From positions 62,001 through 126,000 of the forward strand of contig NZ_CP080421.1 of NCBI RefSeq assembly GCF_019457515.1: a DNA stretch of 64,000 nt, in the 5' to 3' direction. The notes under the pieces are model-generated. The model saw only the letters and a program-made list of their open reading frames with translations. It searched no databases and was not told where the DNA came from. Numbering within the stretch: the first letter of the stretch is position 1; each line of letters opens with the position of its first letter. Below, one piece after another: positions 15,634-24,121 of the stretch. Position numbers and translations under genes: made by a program. Source of the DNA: Shewanella mesophila (GTDB taxonomy: Bacteria > Pseudomonadota > Gammaproteobacteria > Enterobacterales > Shewanellaceae).

Positions 15634-16006
15634 TAACGTCCTTGTATAGACTAGCGTTCCGCCAGCAGGGCTTGAGCCTACATCTTTATTTTTATTAGTT
15701 ATTCAACTTACGTTATTTAGTTCATCGCTGCAACATGTCGATTTTTGCAAAACCTTTGCGAAGCCATATTGTTACTGGTATTCGGTCATAGATGGGTGAT
15801 CACCCTTATTCAATGTTTACTAAAACATGACATGCTTAACAATTCTTCGTCTAATCCAATGTTAGGTGTTGTAACTCCAAGCCAGTTCACGTTTTATATC
15901 TTCTTTAGATGATACTTTTGTGTTCCGCAAAAGGATGTGTATCTCTTTTAAGTCTTATTTATTCAATGGCTTTGCAACTCAAGGTCTGGTTCAGTTAGGA
16001 ATTACT
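15634..16006. other. Divergent intergenic region
   Basis: A 373-bp gap between the collar-like gene (minus) and the radical SAM gene (plus). It contains the 12-bp palindrome GGGTGATCACCC at 15794-15805. An in-frame extension of the radical SAM frame back to 15920 is considered non-coding. No terminator or clear promoter consensus is seen. Confidence 0.5.
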
Positions 16007-17344
16007 ATGTCGTCTATTGTTCAAGCGGTTTCTGGAGTATTGATCAAGCCGTATCAAGCCAATATTACCGTCCCCAACTGGATGCTGAGCTCGATGGAAC
16101 GGGTGATGCAGTATTATGTCGATAAGAATTTGCGACTCGATACTCAATCGGCATCTATGATGCCAGCGCCTGTGGAAGGCAAGAAGTACATGCTGTATGC
16201 CCATGTTCCTTTTTGCCATACGCTCTGCTCTTTCTGTACTTTCCATCGCTTCCTCTTTAAGGAGGATAAGGCGCGAGCCTATTTCATCTCGCTGCGTAAG
16301 GAGATGGAGATGGTCAAGGCGCTGGGCTACGACTTCGAGTCCATGTATATCGGCGGCGGCACGACGACGGTATTAGAAGATGAGCTAGCACGTACCATAG
16401 AACATGCTAAAAAACTCTTTCCTAGCATTAAAGAGGTGTCGTGTGAGTCAGATCCACAGCATCTCGATAGTCCAGGATTTAAGTTGCTTGAAGGTTTAGT
16501 TGATCGTATGTCTATCGGGGTACAGAGCTTTAATGACGACATTTTAGCGATGACAGACCGCTTAGAAAAATTCGGTTCTGGTCAGCAAACCTTCGACAAG
16601 ATCATGGCGGCGAAAGAGCTATTTCCCATCATCAATGTCGATTTGATCTTCGGCTTTAGAGGTCAAACCGATGAGGTGATTCAGCACGATTTGGATATGG
16701 CCTCACGGTTAGACCCTCGTCAGATCACGACCTATCCTTTGATGATCACCCATCAAACCCGTAAGAGTGTCAAAGCCAAGCTTGCTGCACCTCAGGGGGA
16801 TATGACGCGTCAGTACACTCAAATCCTTAATAGCCTGACGGGTCAATATAATCAATTATCGGCTTGGGCATTTGGTAAGGCCAACAATGAAGGCTTCGAT
16901 GAGTATGTTATCGATTATGATGAGTACCTAGGCGTCGGTTCGGGTTCCTTTAGTTTCTTGAATGACACCCTGTACGTGAACAATTTTTCACTGCGTAAAT
17001 ATCAGGAAAACATTGCCGCTGGCCGTATGGGCGTAGAGCAGCAGAAGAATTACAGTAAGAAAGATGTGATGCAGTATCGCTTCTTATTGGGTATGTTCTC
17101 TGGTCGTCTATCACGTAAATATTTCCGTGAAACCTTTGGTGTTAATCTCGACTTTGCACTGTTTAAAGAGATGACGTCAATGAAAGCGATTGGCGCGATT
17201 AAGAATGATCCGACCGACCCTGATAATTTGATCGTCACTGACAACGGTAAGATGATGGGATTGTTAATGATGAAAGAGTTCTACTCGGGAATGGATAATG
17301 TTCGGGCGCAGCTTCGTAAGCCATTGAAACCTTGTGATATGTAG
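16007..17344 (+). CDS. Radical SAM protein, HemN-like (coproporphyrinogen oxidase family)
   Basis: A 445-residue radical SAM enzyme with the cluster motif CHTLCSFC (CX3CX2C, about residues 69-76). IGGGTTT follows, then a SAM-binding beta strand, the pattern of HemN/HutW relatives. Similar proteins are often labelled oxygen-independent coproporphyrinogen III oxidase. The N-terminus differs from classical HemN, which places a conserved Tyr shortly before the cluster, so a haem-related or other radical reaction is possible and the substrate is uncertain. ATG 16007 has AGGA 6 bp upstream; the longer frame from 15920 has no such support. It is followed 90 bp later by an HD-domain hydrolase. Confidence 0.82.
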   Translation: MSSIVQAVSGVLIKPYQANITVPNWMLSSMERVMQYYVDKNLRLDTQSASMMPAPVEGKKYMLYAHVPFCHTLCSFCTFHRFLFKEDKARAYFISLRKEMEMVKALGYDFESMYIGGGTTTVLEDELARTIEHAKKLFPSIKEVSCESDPQHLDSPGFKLLEGLVDRMSIGVQSFNDDILAMTDRLEKFGSGQQTFDKIMAAKELFPIINVDLIFGFRGQTDEVIQHDLDMASRLDPRQITTYPLMITHQTRKSVKAKLAAPQGDMTRQYTQILNSLTGQYNQLSAWAFGKANNEGFDEYVIDYDEYLGVGSGSFSFLNDTLYVNNFSLRKYQENIAAGRMGVEQQKNYSKKDVMQYRFLLGMFSGRLSRKYFRETFGVNLDFALFKEMTSMKAIGAIKNDPTDPDNLIVTDNGKMMGLLMMKEFYSGMDNVRAQLRKPLKPCDM

Positions 17345-17434
17345 ATAACCCTAGGTCAGGTTAGGTAAACGACTTGCGATGTAGATGCTAAAAGGTTGAC
17401 TATAGGTCAGCCTTTTCTATTTTGGGAGTCTGCT

Positions 17435-18058
17435 TTGGACGCGTTTGAGATGTTATTTTCCGAGTATCTTGTGAAAGAGATGCAAACCGATCCAGCCCAC
17501 GATCTGCTCCATATCCGCAGGGTAGTCAAGTCGGCTAAGGCGCTGTGTGCTCAAGAGCAGGCTTGTCTCGACGTTGTGTTACCCGCGGCTTGGTTGCATG
17601 ACTGCCTCTCATTACCTAAGAATCATCTTCAACACACCCAAAGTTCGCGTTTAGCCGCGGATAAGGCGATCGAATATTTAGCCGCGATTCGTTATCCCCA
17701 AAGGTATTTTGAGCAGATCCACCATGCGATAGCCGCCCACAGTTTCAGTGCCAAAGTTGAGCCGCAAACTATCGAAGCTAAAATTGTCCAAGATGCCGAT
17801 AGGTTAGATGCACTTGGCGCTATCGGCATCGCTCGCTGTCTACAAGTGGGTATCAGTCTTAATCGACCACTTTACTGCCAAGATGATCCCTTCTGTGAAC
17901 TGCGCGCTCCAGATGATCACTCTTATACGCTGGATCATTTTTATCAAAAACTACTGACGCTACCAGAATTGATGCAAACGACATCGGCAAAAGCCGAGGC
18001 ATTGAAACGACTTGAACTGATGAAGCTGTTTTTAGGACAACTCGTCGATGAAATTTAA
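17435..18058 (+). CDS. HD-domain phosphohydrolase (YedJ-like)
   Basis: An HD-superfamily metal-dependent hydrolase. The histidine of HDLLHIRRVVKSA, the central WLHDC (His-Asp) and VQDADRLDALGAIGIAR provide the metal ligands in the usual order. The start is uncertain. TTG 17435 has GGGAG 7 bp upstream and gives about 207 residues, close to E. coli YedJ. ATG 17450 and TTG 17396 are alternatives. The substrate is unknown; a nucleotide or phosphate ester is likely from the fold. It probably shares a transcript with the radical SAM gene. Confidence 0.8.
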   Translation: MDAFEMLFSEYLVKEMQTDPAHDLLHIRRVVKSAKALCAQEQACLDVVLPAAWLHDCLSLPKNHLQHTQSSRLAADKAIEYLAAIRYPQRYFEQIHHAIAAHSFSAKVEPQTIEAKIVQDADRLDALGAIGIARCLQVGISLNRPLYCQDDPFCELRAPDDHSYTLDHFYQKLLTLPELMQTTSAKAEALKRLELMKLFLGQLVDEI

Positions 18059-18061
18059 CCT

Positions 18062-18259
18062 CTAGAAGAGGTGGTGACGTTTAGGTTTAGTGGAGATTAG
18101 GGTTTCTAACTGCTTCACATCTCGTTTTACTTGTTGGATAAAAGCGTCTTCGTAATTGAGTTGTTCAAACTCAAACAGGCAGGCTCGGTAGCGTGCTAGT
18201 TTCTGCTCTGGAGTCAGCTGTCTATCCATGAACTCTTCAAAGTTAATTATCGAGTCCAT
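18062..18259 (-). CDS. Small conserved hypothetical protein
   Basis: A 65-residue, charged, probably helical cytoplasmic protein (MDSIINFEEFMDRQLTPEQKL...). No domain is recognised. It ends 4 bp from the convergent HD gene stop, with no terminator between them. AGGTTATTG lies before ATG on the minus strand. The compact, charged composition and tight packing argue for a real gene, but nothing in the sequence indicates function. Confidence 0.55.
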   Translation of the reverse strand: MDSIINFEEFMDRQLTPEQKLARYRACLFEFEQLNYEDAFIQQVKRDVKQLETLISTKPKRHHLF

Positions 18260-18568
18260 TCAATAACCTAAATCTCTGTCTTATTAAGTTGATGATATCA
18301 ATTTTTGTAAGTGTGAACTGTCAATGGCGATGCAAATATTGAATAGCACTAACGGATTACCGCTTTTAAAGTGTCTGTTAAACAGTGGCTTAGGTAATAT
18401 TTTATTGAGGGTGGTTGTCATTTAGTGCAATTGGCTGACATGGCTATGAGAGATGGCTTACAAAAAGGAGCTAACATCACTCCATCATATTTTTAGATTG
18501 GAGAGTGTATAAATCGACAAGGTTTTAGAGTAGGTTTATGTTTCATCAATAAGGATTTTGGAGTGAAT
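18260..18568. other. Intergenic region
   Basis: About 309 bp between the small minus-strand gene and the ABM protein. It contains the near-palindrome TTGATGATATCAA at 18289-18301 and a short 18-codon frame with no support. No terminator or RNA gene is recognised. Confidence 0.4.
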
Positions 18569-18850
18569 ATGCTTGTACGAATTGGAGAGTTTCAGGCTGC
18601 TGTAGGGCAAGGAGATGCCTTGCATCAATTTTTACTGTCCCTGACTGATTATATTAAGGGATCTTCAGGTTGCCTCGCTTATGAGGTGCTGCGTCAGAGC
18701 GATGACTCACAAGCCTTTGTGGTGATTGAGCGTTGGGCTTCTCAAGCGGATCACCAAGCCTCAGTCGCCGGCTTTCCCGTTGCCGATATGCAGGCGGCTA
18801 TGTCCTTATTTGCCGCGCCGCCGACAGGGCGTTATTACCAAGCAGATTAA
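18569..18850 (+). CDS. Antibiotic biosynthesis monooxygenase (ABM) domain protein
   Basis: A protein of about 93 residues forming one ABM/dimeric ferredoxin-like domain. It has the typical pattern of LVRIGEFQA at the start, a central GCLAYEVLRQSDD and FVVIERWASQADHQAS. Such proteins are small quinone- or phenol-oxidising monooxygenases or uncharacterised stress proteins; the substrate here is unknown. GTG 18563 and ATG 18569 are both possible. GGAG at 18560-18563 favours ATG, while AAGGA at 18551 would suit GTG. Confidence 0.75.
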   Translation: MLVRIGEFQAAVGQGDALHQFLLSLTDYIKGSSGCLAYEVLRQSDDSQAFVVIERWASQADHQASVAGFPVADMQAAMSLFAAPPTGRYYQAD

Positions 18851-18896
18851 TGCATAGGTGTATCGCTAAGAGATGAATTATTGCAGGAGGAGCAAG

Positions 18897-19313
18897 GTGA
18901 CAGAGGTATTGGGTGATTTTACCCTGATAAGAAGAGTCGTCGGTGTTGATGATTTTGTGCGTTTACGCCAGATCACCGGGCTGACACCCAGACCGAGAGC
19001 TGCCGCCGAGAAAGGCTTGCCTCGTAGTCTGTATGGTGTGCATATTTGTCACGATGATCGCGCCATTGCTATGGGGCGAGTAGTGGGGGATGGAGCACTT
19101 AATTTTGAGGTGGTAGATGTGGCGGTCGCCCCCGATTTTCAGGGGCAAGGACTGGGACGAGCCATTATGCAGTCGATAATGGACTATTTAAACTCAGAGG
19201 CACCTGAGGGAGCTTATATCACCTTAATGGCTGATGTTCCTGAGCTTTATCTAAAATTTGGCTTTGACTACAGTCGCCCAGCAAGTGAAGGCATGTATAT
19301 CCTGCAGTCGTAA
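18897..19313 (+). CDS. GNAT-family N-acetyltransferase
   Basis: A 138-residue single-domain GNAT protein. Motif A with the acetyl-CoA loop is VVDVAVAPDFQGQGLGRAIMQSIMDYL (QGQGLG), followed by LYLKFGFDYSRPASEGMYIL, typical of the C-terminal strands. GTG 18897 is preferred because AGGAGG (18885-18890) lies 6 bp upstream; ATG 18873 would place this site inside the gene. The acceptor substrate is unknown. It follows the ABM gene by 46 bp and may be co-transcribed with it. Confidence 0.8.
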   Translation: MTEVLGDFTLIRRVVGVDDFVRLRQITGLTPRPRAAAEKGLPRSLYGVHICHDDRAIAMGRVVGDGALNFEVVDVAVAPDFQGQGLGRAIMQSIMDYLNSEAPEGAYITLMADVPELYLKFGFDYSRPASEGMYILQS

Positions 19314-19441
19314 TTAGTTGAGCTGGCGATTGCCCCTTGGTATAAAGGGTTTCGACAAGCCTATCAAGATGAGACTCAAACGCTGAAGCTAGGGTTTTCG
19401 GCGTTGTTTCTTCTCCTCTCTCGGCGTGAAATGGAGCATGC

Positions 19442-20281
19442 ATGGCCAATATTCTTCTGGTTGCCAACCTCAACTGTGATCGCATCCTAAGGCTCAATAA
19501 ACCCTTAGAGATGGGTGGACGTTTCCATTATCAAGATGGTGGGCTGCGGCTCGGAGGCGGTGGAGCCAATACAGGTATTGGACTCGTGTGGGCGGGGCAT
19601 GATGTGGGATTAGTCAGCCAAGTTGGGCGAGATAAGATTGGTGACTGGCTGCTTGCTGAAGCCAGCACTATGGGGATCGATTGCCGCCTAATACAGCGCT
19701 ATGAACAAAATACTTGTGAGATGCTGTTGGTAATGACTCCTGATGGCGAGCGCACCATTATTCGTCCAGAGCGTCCCATATTTGAATTAGCGGCGCCACC
19801 TAAATGGTCTCAGTGGGATGCGCTCTATATTAATTCCTCTGCAGAAGGGGCCGTTAGCTGGGCTAAGACGGCACTAAATGACTGTTTAGTATTGGCTCAA
19901 TTAGCGAAAGACAATCGACCTAGACCTTGTCACTATTTAATTGCGTCAAAAGCTGATATGACAGGTCGTAGTGATCTATCGCCTTGGGAGTATGGGTTAA
20001 CCATCGCAGGTGAAAGCTTGCGCGGCTTTATCATCACAGATGGTGAATCTGGGGCAGTGCTTTATCAAGCCGATAGTGAGGCGATAGTTGCTGCGCAGCC
20101 CGCTGACGTGGTTGATACCACAGGGGCTGGCGATGCGTATGCCGCTGGGCTGATCCATGGCTTAATGCTAGGTGAGAGTGTCATTGAGGCGATGGAGGAG
20201 GGGGCACGTTGGGCCGCTTTTGCGGTTGCCACTCAAAGCTCTATTCCTGGCAAATGGCTAAAGCAATATCTATCTGTTTAA
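19442..20281 (+). CDS. PfkB-family carbohydrate/nucleoside kinase
   Basis: A 279-residue ribokinase-like sugar kinase. The N-terminal glycine pair region GGLRLGGGGANTGIGLVWAG and the C-terminal anion-hole/catalytic motif DTTGAGDAYAAGLIHG (catalytic Asp in GAGD) are intact. The central lid (about 30-120) is short. The exact sugar is not identifiable by eye. ATG 19442 has TGGAG shortly upstream. It appears monocistronic, with a terminator at 20404. Confidence 0.82.
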   Translation: MANILLVANLNCDRILRLNKPLEMGGRFHYQDGGLRLGGGGANTGIGLVWAGHDVGLVSQVGRDKIGDWLLAEASTMGIDCRLIQRYEQNTCEMLLVMTPDGERTIIRPERPIFELAAPPKWSQWDALYINSSAEGAVSWAKTALNDCLVLAQLAKDNRPRPCHYLIASKADMTGRSDLSPWEYGLTIAGESLRGFIITDGESGAVLYQADSEAIVAAQPADVVDTTGAGDAYAAGLIHGLMLGESVIEAMEEGARWAAFAVATQSSIPGKWLKQYLSV

Positions 20282-20740
20282 GGATGGTGATATTGTCATC
20301 ATAGTGTCACGTGGTTTGATTAAAGTGTTCATATGGGTCGCAAGTAATTCCCTGACCTTGTTATTTGTAGCTTCTTTCTAACATTGAGTGTTTTTCTGTT
20401 CTCGCCCCTATATTCTAGGGGCTTTTTTTATGCCAATTAAACTCAATGGTGAGGAGCATTGTGGGGTGCAGGTTTTGTCGTTGAAGGTATTCTCAAGGGA
20501 AACCGACTCCGTCACCTCTAACCTGGCACTAGAATCATCGAGTTAGAATAAAAAGTAAGCTCGCATGATCAACAAGCCCTATTAAGAATTGATGGATTAA
20601 TCGCTATAAAATCATTATCTTCTATACCTGCATATTGGAATGTGGCCCTCTACTTTTTTGTAAATGAGACCGAGATGACAGTGGCGAAGAATGGCTTAAG
20701 TCGGCTAGACCATAGGTAAAATAGTGGCATAGGATGCTTT
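20282..20740. other. Intergenic region
   Basis: This 459-bp gap contains the terminator at 20404-20429. Beyond it are about 310 bp with no convincing open frame, RNA gene or repeat. The promoter of the MOSC gene presumably lies near its right end but is not identified. Confidence 0.5.
20404..20429 (+). terminator. Rho-independent terminator after the PfkB-type kinase
   Basis: A 7-bp GC-rich stem GCCCCTA/TAGGGGC (20404-20410 with 20416-20422) and a five-base loop are followed by TTTTTTT. It lies about 120 bp after the kinase stop. Confidence 0.85.
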
Positions 20741-21433
20741 ATGATAAAACCAATGATAGAGAGAATATCTGGCTTGTATGCTGGTGATGAGCCAAAGCAG
20801 TTTGATGGCGCAAGCAGTATGATCGACGCTAAACAATCGCGCCAGCAGTTGCTAGTGGGTTATTCAAGCGTCGAAGGCGATGCTCAGTCGGATCCTAAGC
20901 ATCATGGTGGTGTCGATCGTGTGTTACACCATTTTCCTCGTGAACATTACGGTCAATATCGCCGCTGGGATATGATGAGCGGCTTTAAAGATGCCCCTGC
21001 TATGGGTGAGAATATCAGTACTGTTGGTCTCGATGAAACCATGGTTAATATCGGTGATGTTGTTGCGATTGGCGAGGTTATTGTGCAGGTGACTCAACCC
21101 CGCTCACCCTGTTTTAAGCTTAATCATCAGTTTGGTCATTCCGAGTTTGCGTTGGCGATGCAGACCAGTGGTTTATGTGGGTGGTTTTATCGCATTTTAA
21201 CTCCAGGAGTGATTAACTTAAGCGATGGCATTTCTCTGGTCGAACGCCACAGCGATATCAGTGTGCGTCAAGCGATGGAGATCTACTTTGCAACGGAGTT
21301 TGATGCTACTGGTTATGACCGCCTTGTTAGTTGTGAAGGCTTGGCTCAATCTTGGATGACGAGTTTGCAGCGACGTTTGCAGAGTAAAAAAATAGAGCCT
21401 TGGCAGATACGCCTATTTGGTGTTAATCGCTGA
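20741..21433 (+). CDS. yiiM: MOSC-domain protein, YiiM-like
   Basis: A 230-residue MOSC protein. HHGGVDRVLHHFPREHYGQYRRW and the conserved-cysteine segment TQPRSPCFKLNHQFG are hallmarks of the YiiM family, followed by the family's C-terminal 3-alpha domain. Family members bind molybdenum cofactor; E. coli YiiM reduces N-hydroxylated substrates such as 6-hydroxylaminopurine. The cysteine (about residue 125) is the expected Mo ligand. This fits the wealth of molybdenum genes in the window, though the gene is separate from the moa-mod operon. ATG 20741 has weak upstream SD support. Confidence 0.85.
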   Translation: MIKPMIERISGLYAGDEPKQFDGASSMIDAKQSRQQLLVGYSSVEGDAQSDPKHHGGVDRVLHHFPREHYGQYRRWDMMSGFKDAPAMGENISTVGLDETMVNIGDVVAIGEVIVQVTQPRSPCFKLNHQFGHSEFALAMQTSGLCGWFYRILTPGVINLSDGISLVERHSDISVRQAMEIYFATEFDATGYDRLVSCEGLAQSWMTSLQRRLQSKKIEPWQIRLFGVNR

Positions 21434-21494
21434 GAGAAAAGCTGGATAAGCCAGTATTGTTAAACATTAGATGAATAATCAAGGAGCGCTATTC

Positions 21495-21857
21495 GTGACT
21501 GAGTACGAGGAATTATCGAGAGATGATAAGAACATGGGCGTGGCGGTACATCTTGCCAGCTTTTCAGGTTATATCATTCCATTCGGATCTATTTTAGGGC
21601 CTCTGATTGTATGGTTGATGAAGCGAGAAGAGATTGCTTTTGTCGATCAATGTGGGCGCAACTGTTTAAATTTTAAGATTAGCGTCATGATCTATGCTGT
21701 GATAAGCATGATCTTAATGTTTGTCGGTATCGGTTTTCTCTTACTGGGTTTTCTGGCCATCTTTGATATTGTGGTGACGATTATTGCCGCCATGAAGGCG
21801 AGCGAGGGGATTAGTTATCAATATCCTCTGTCGATAAAGTTTTTTAAGCCAGACTGA
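21495..21857 (+). CDS. DUF4870 small membrane protein
   Basis: A 120-residue protein with two to three membrane segments (about 22-40, 65-90, 92-105). The sequence GVAVHLASFSGYIIPFGSILGPLIVWLMKREEIAFVDQCGRNCLNFKIS matches the DUF4870 family. Function is unknown. GTG 21495 is chosen because AAGGAG at 21481-21486 lies 8 bp upstream; ATG 21471 would leave this site internal. A terminator follows. Confidence 0.75.
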   Translation: MTEYEELSRDDKNMGVAVHLASFSGYIIPFGSILGPLIVWLMKREEIAFVDQCGRNCLNFKISVMIYAVISMILMFVGIGFLLLGFLAIFDIVVTIIAAMKASEGISYQYPLSIKFFKPD

Positions 21858-21907
21858 TATTAATTGAGTTTATCGTTTGAGTGCTCTTGATTGGTAGATA
21901 GAGATAA

Positions 21908-21936
21908 CAAAGCCCGCGTTAAGCGGGCTTTGTTTT
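21908..21936. terminator. Bidirectional terminator
   Basis: AAAGCCCGC (21909-21917) pairs with GCGGGCTTT (21923-21931) around GTTAA. The plus strand runs on into GTTTTAG and the minus strand into GTTATC. It serves the DUF4870 gene and possibly the convergent chemoreceptor gene. Confidence 0.8.
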
Positions 21937-21960
21937 AGTCTTAGTTTTAATCTTAGTTAA

Positions 21961-23877
21961 TTACACTTTAAAACCTGCAACCAAGGCATCTAATCGAAGT
22001 GCTAATTGATTTAATGACTGACTGGCCTGCGCCACAGCTTGTGAAGTCTCAGTGGTTCTCTGAGTGATTTCGCTGATCTCTGTGACGTTACGATTGATAT
22101 CTTCAACAACGGTAGATTGCTCTTCCGTCGCCGCGGCCACCTGAATATTCATGTCGCTAATTGCCCCAATTTGTTGGGTAATTTCGCTGAGTGAATGGCT
22201 CGCCTCATCTACAGCTTCTACACCCTCTTGGCTACGACTCTTACTCTGAGTCATGGCCTGCACCGCTCTGGCTGCTTCGGCTTGCAGATTATCGATCATC
22301 TTCTGTACTTCATCGGTGGAGTCTGCAGTACGAGAGGCTAGATTACGTACCTCTTCGGCGACGACTGCAAACCCTCTGCCAGCTTCTCCAGCACGAGCGG
22401 CCTCAATTGCCGCGTTAAGTGCTAACAAGTTGGTTTGATCGGAAACGGCCCTGATCACATCCAAAATACTGCCAATAGAGGTGGTGTGAGTCGCAAGAGA
22501 TTCGATAACATTGCCAACCTGCTCAACATCTTTTGATAGCTGATTGATGGTGTCACGAGCACGAGTGACGACAACTTGGCCGGCATTAGATTCGTTGTCT
22601 GCTTCTTTTGCGTTATCGGCAGCTTGGGCGGCATTACCTGCAATCTCATGTACCGTGGCTCCCATCTCATTTATCGCTGTCACCACCATCATGGTTTGAT
22701 CTTTTTGCAGTTGGCTGTCATCTAAAGTCTGTTGCGCTTGTTCGGCAACATCTTTAGCTGCTTGACTCAATTGCACGCTGGTATCGGTTACTTCAATAAT
22801 AGAGCGCTGGATCTTCTCTATGAAGCTATTAAAGCCTTTGGCAAGCTGTGTGAGTTCATCATTGCCTTCGACGGGCAAGCGCTGGCGAAGATCACCTTCA
22901 CCTTGGCCGATATCTTGTAGCATATCAGCTACTTTTGCGATGGGTTTACTCACTGAGCTGGCGACAAACGTAGAGAGACCAATGAATACAACGGCAATAA
23001 CTAAGGTCGAAAGTAAGATTTTATAGGCAGACTCTTCAAGTAAGGAGAACACCTCGCTTTCTGGAACCTCTGCGACTAGATACCAGTCCATTGAGGGAAT
23101 ATAGCTACTGGCAACTAACATCGACTTACCATCAACTTCGGTTCTGGCTAGGCTAAAATCGCTGCGAGATAGCAGTGAGCTGGTATTCGCTTCTGGATAG
23201 AGTGAAGCTAAGCTGGCTTGGCCAATTTGACTGGTATTTTGATGCAGTTTTACTTGTCCTTTCGCATCGACAAGATAGACAAATCCACTATCTTCGATTT
23301 TGAATGAGCCTAATAGGTGCACCATATCATCGAGGGATTTTGCTAGGCCGACTAAGCCTCTATCATTGGGTTGTTGATAGTTGATAAACAGTTTTACTTC
23401 GCCGTTGGCTTCGGTAAAGACGTTCAGCATACGCTCTTGGCCGCTATCGCGATAACTGAAGAACCAGCCATCTTGATCTGGCGTCAAGACTCGCAAGAAA
23501 CCATCTTGGGTGTAATAGGCCGCGGTTTCCCGATCGGCATAGGATGCCTGTGCAAGCTTATATTGCTTCTGCAGTCCTTTGAGTTGGTCGATGACCAATG
23601 ACTCACTTTTTTCTGGACGTCCATCGACTAGCCACTGTTTAAGCATTCTACTGTTGGCCAATTGCTCTGCTGCGTTCATTAACACAGAGATATCCATCTC
23701 TACTTTATTTCGGATAGCGTGCAAAGTGTTGGGGAACTCAGAGGTCAGCATTCGTTGTTCGACAATCTCTTTAGCACTGCGTTGACTGAGTACGCCTACC
23801 AGTACAGTTGAGAGCAGCACCGCAACGGTTACCGTTAATAAGATTTTTTGTTTGATCGTTAGCATATTAAGCTTCAT
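21961..23877 (-). CDS. Methyl-accepting chemotaxis protein with Cache-type sensor
   Basis: A transmembrane chemoreceptor of about 638 residues. TM1 is near the N-terminus ([20 protein letters not shown]). A periplasmic ~240-residue segment resembling a double Cache domain ([42 protein letters not shown]) precedes TM2 ([19 protein letters not shown]). HAMP and the cytoplasmic coiled-coil signalling domain follow. The hairpin-tip signature [31 protein letters not shown] is intact. It signals through CheW/CheA to the flagellar motor; the ligand is unknown. ATG 23877 is preferred over GTG 23886, though neither has a strong ribosome-binding site. Confidence 0.92.
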   Translation of the reverse strand: MKLNMLTIKQKILLTVTVAVLLSTVLVGVLSQRSAKEIVEQRMLTSEFPNTLHAIRNKVEMDISVLMNAAEQLANSRMLKQWLVDGRPEKSESLVIDQLKGLQKQYKLAQASYADRETAAYYTQDGFLRVLTPDQDGWFFSYRDSGQERMLNVFTEANGEVKLFINYQQPNDRGLVGLAKSLDDMVHLLGSFKIEDSGFVYLVDAKGQVKLHQNTSQIGQASLASLYPEANTSSLLSRSDFSLARTEVDGKSMLVASSYIPSMDWYLVAEVPESEVFSLLEESAYKILLSTLVIAVVFIGLSTFVASSVSKPIAKVADMLQDIGQGEGDLRQRLPVEGNDELTQLAKGFNSFIEKIQRSIIEVTDTSVQLSQAAKDVAEQAQQTLDDSQLQKDQTMMVVTAINEMGATVHEIAGNAAQAADNAKEADNESNAGQVVVTRARDTINQLSKDVEQVGNVIESLATHTTSIGSILDVIRAVSDQTNLLALNAAIEAARAGEAGRGFAVVAEEVRNLASRTADSTDEVQKMIDNLQAEAARAVQAMTQSKSRSQEGVEAVDEASHSLSEITQQIGAISDMNIQVAAATEEQSTVVEDINRNVTEISEITQRTTETSQAVAQASQSLNQLALRLDALVAGFKV

Positions 23878-24072
23878 TGTGTTCACTCACATCTACAATA
23901 TTCGAATAGTCATTCGGTAGTTTGATTGGTTAAATCTAAGGTTAGTCGCTATTTATTCAACACGCTCAACCGTTTAATGATTTTGGGTAGGATTTTTCAA
24001 ACTGTGCGTTTTTAGATAACGCTTGTAGGTATAGTGAGCAATTATGAGGACTTATGTTTATAAGCGCAAGCT

Positions 24073-24105
24073 AAAACGCGCCCGAATTAGGCGCGTTTTT
24101 TGTTT
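24073..24105. terminator. Terminator between the ETF-QO gene and the chemoreceptor gene
   Basis: AAAACGCGCC (24073-24082) pairs exactly with GGCGCGTTTT (24090-24099) around a seven-base loop. On the minus strand it lies just past the ETF-QO stop (24122) and ends in TTTT; on the plus strand a longer T-tract follows. Confidence 0.8.
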
Positions 24106-24121
24106 TAACTAAACTAGTTAG

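Noticed and set aside
15794..15805. GGGTGATCACCC palindrome as a regulator site
   Set aside because: Twelve bases of symmetry in a 373-bp gap can occur by chance and match no consensus I know; recorded only in the intergenic entry.
18289..18301. TTGATGATATCAA as an FNR site
   Set aside because: The half-sites are separated by three bases rather than four, so it is not a proper FNR box; kept only as a minor palindrome.
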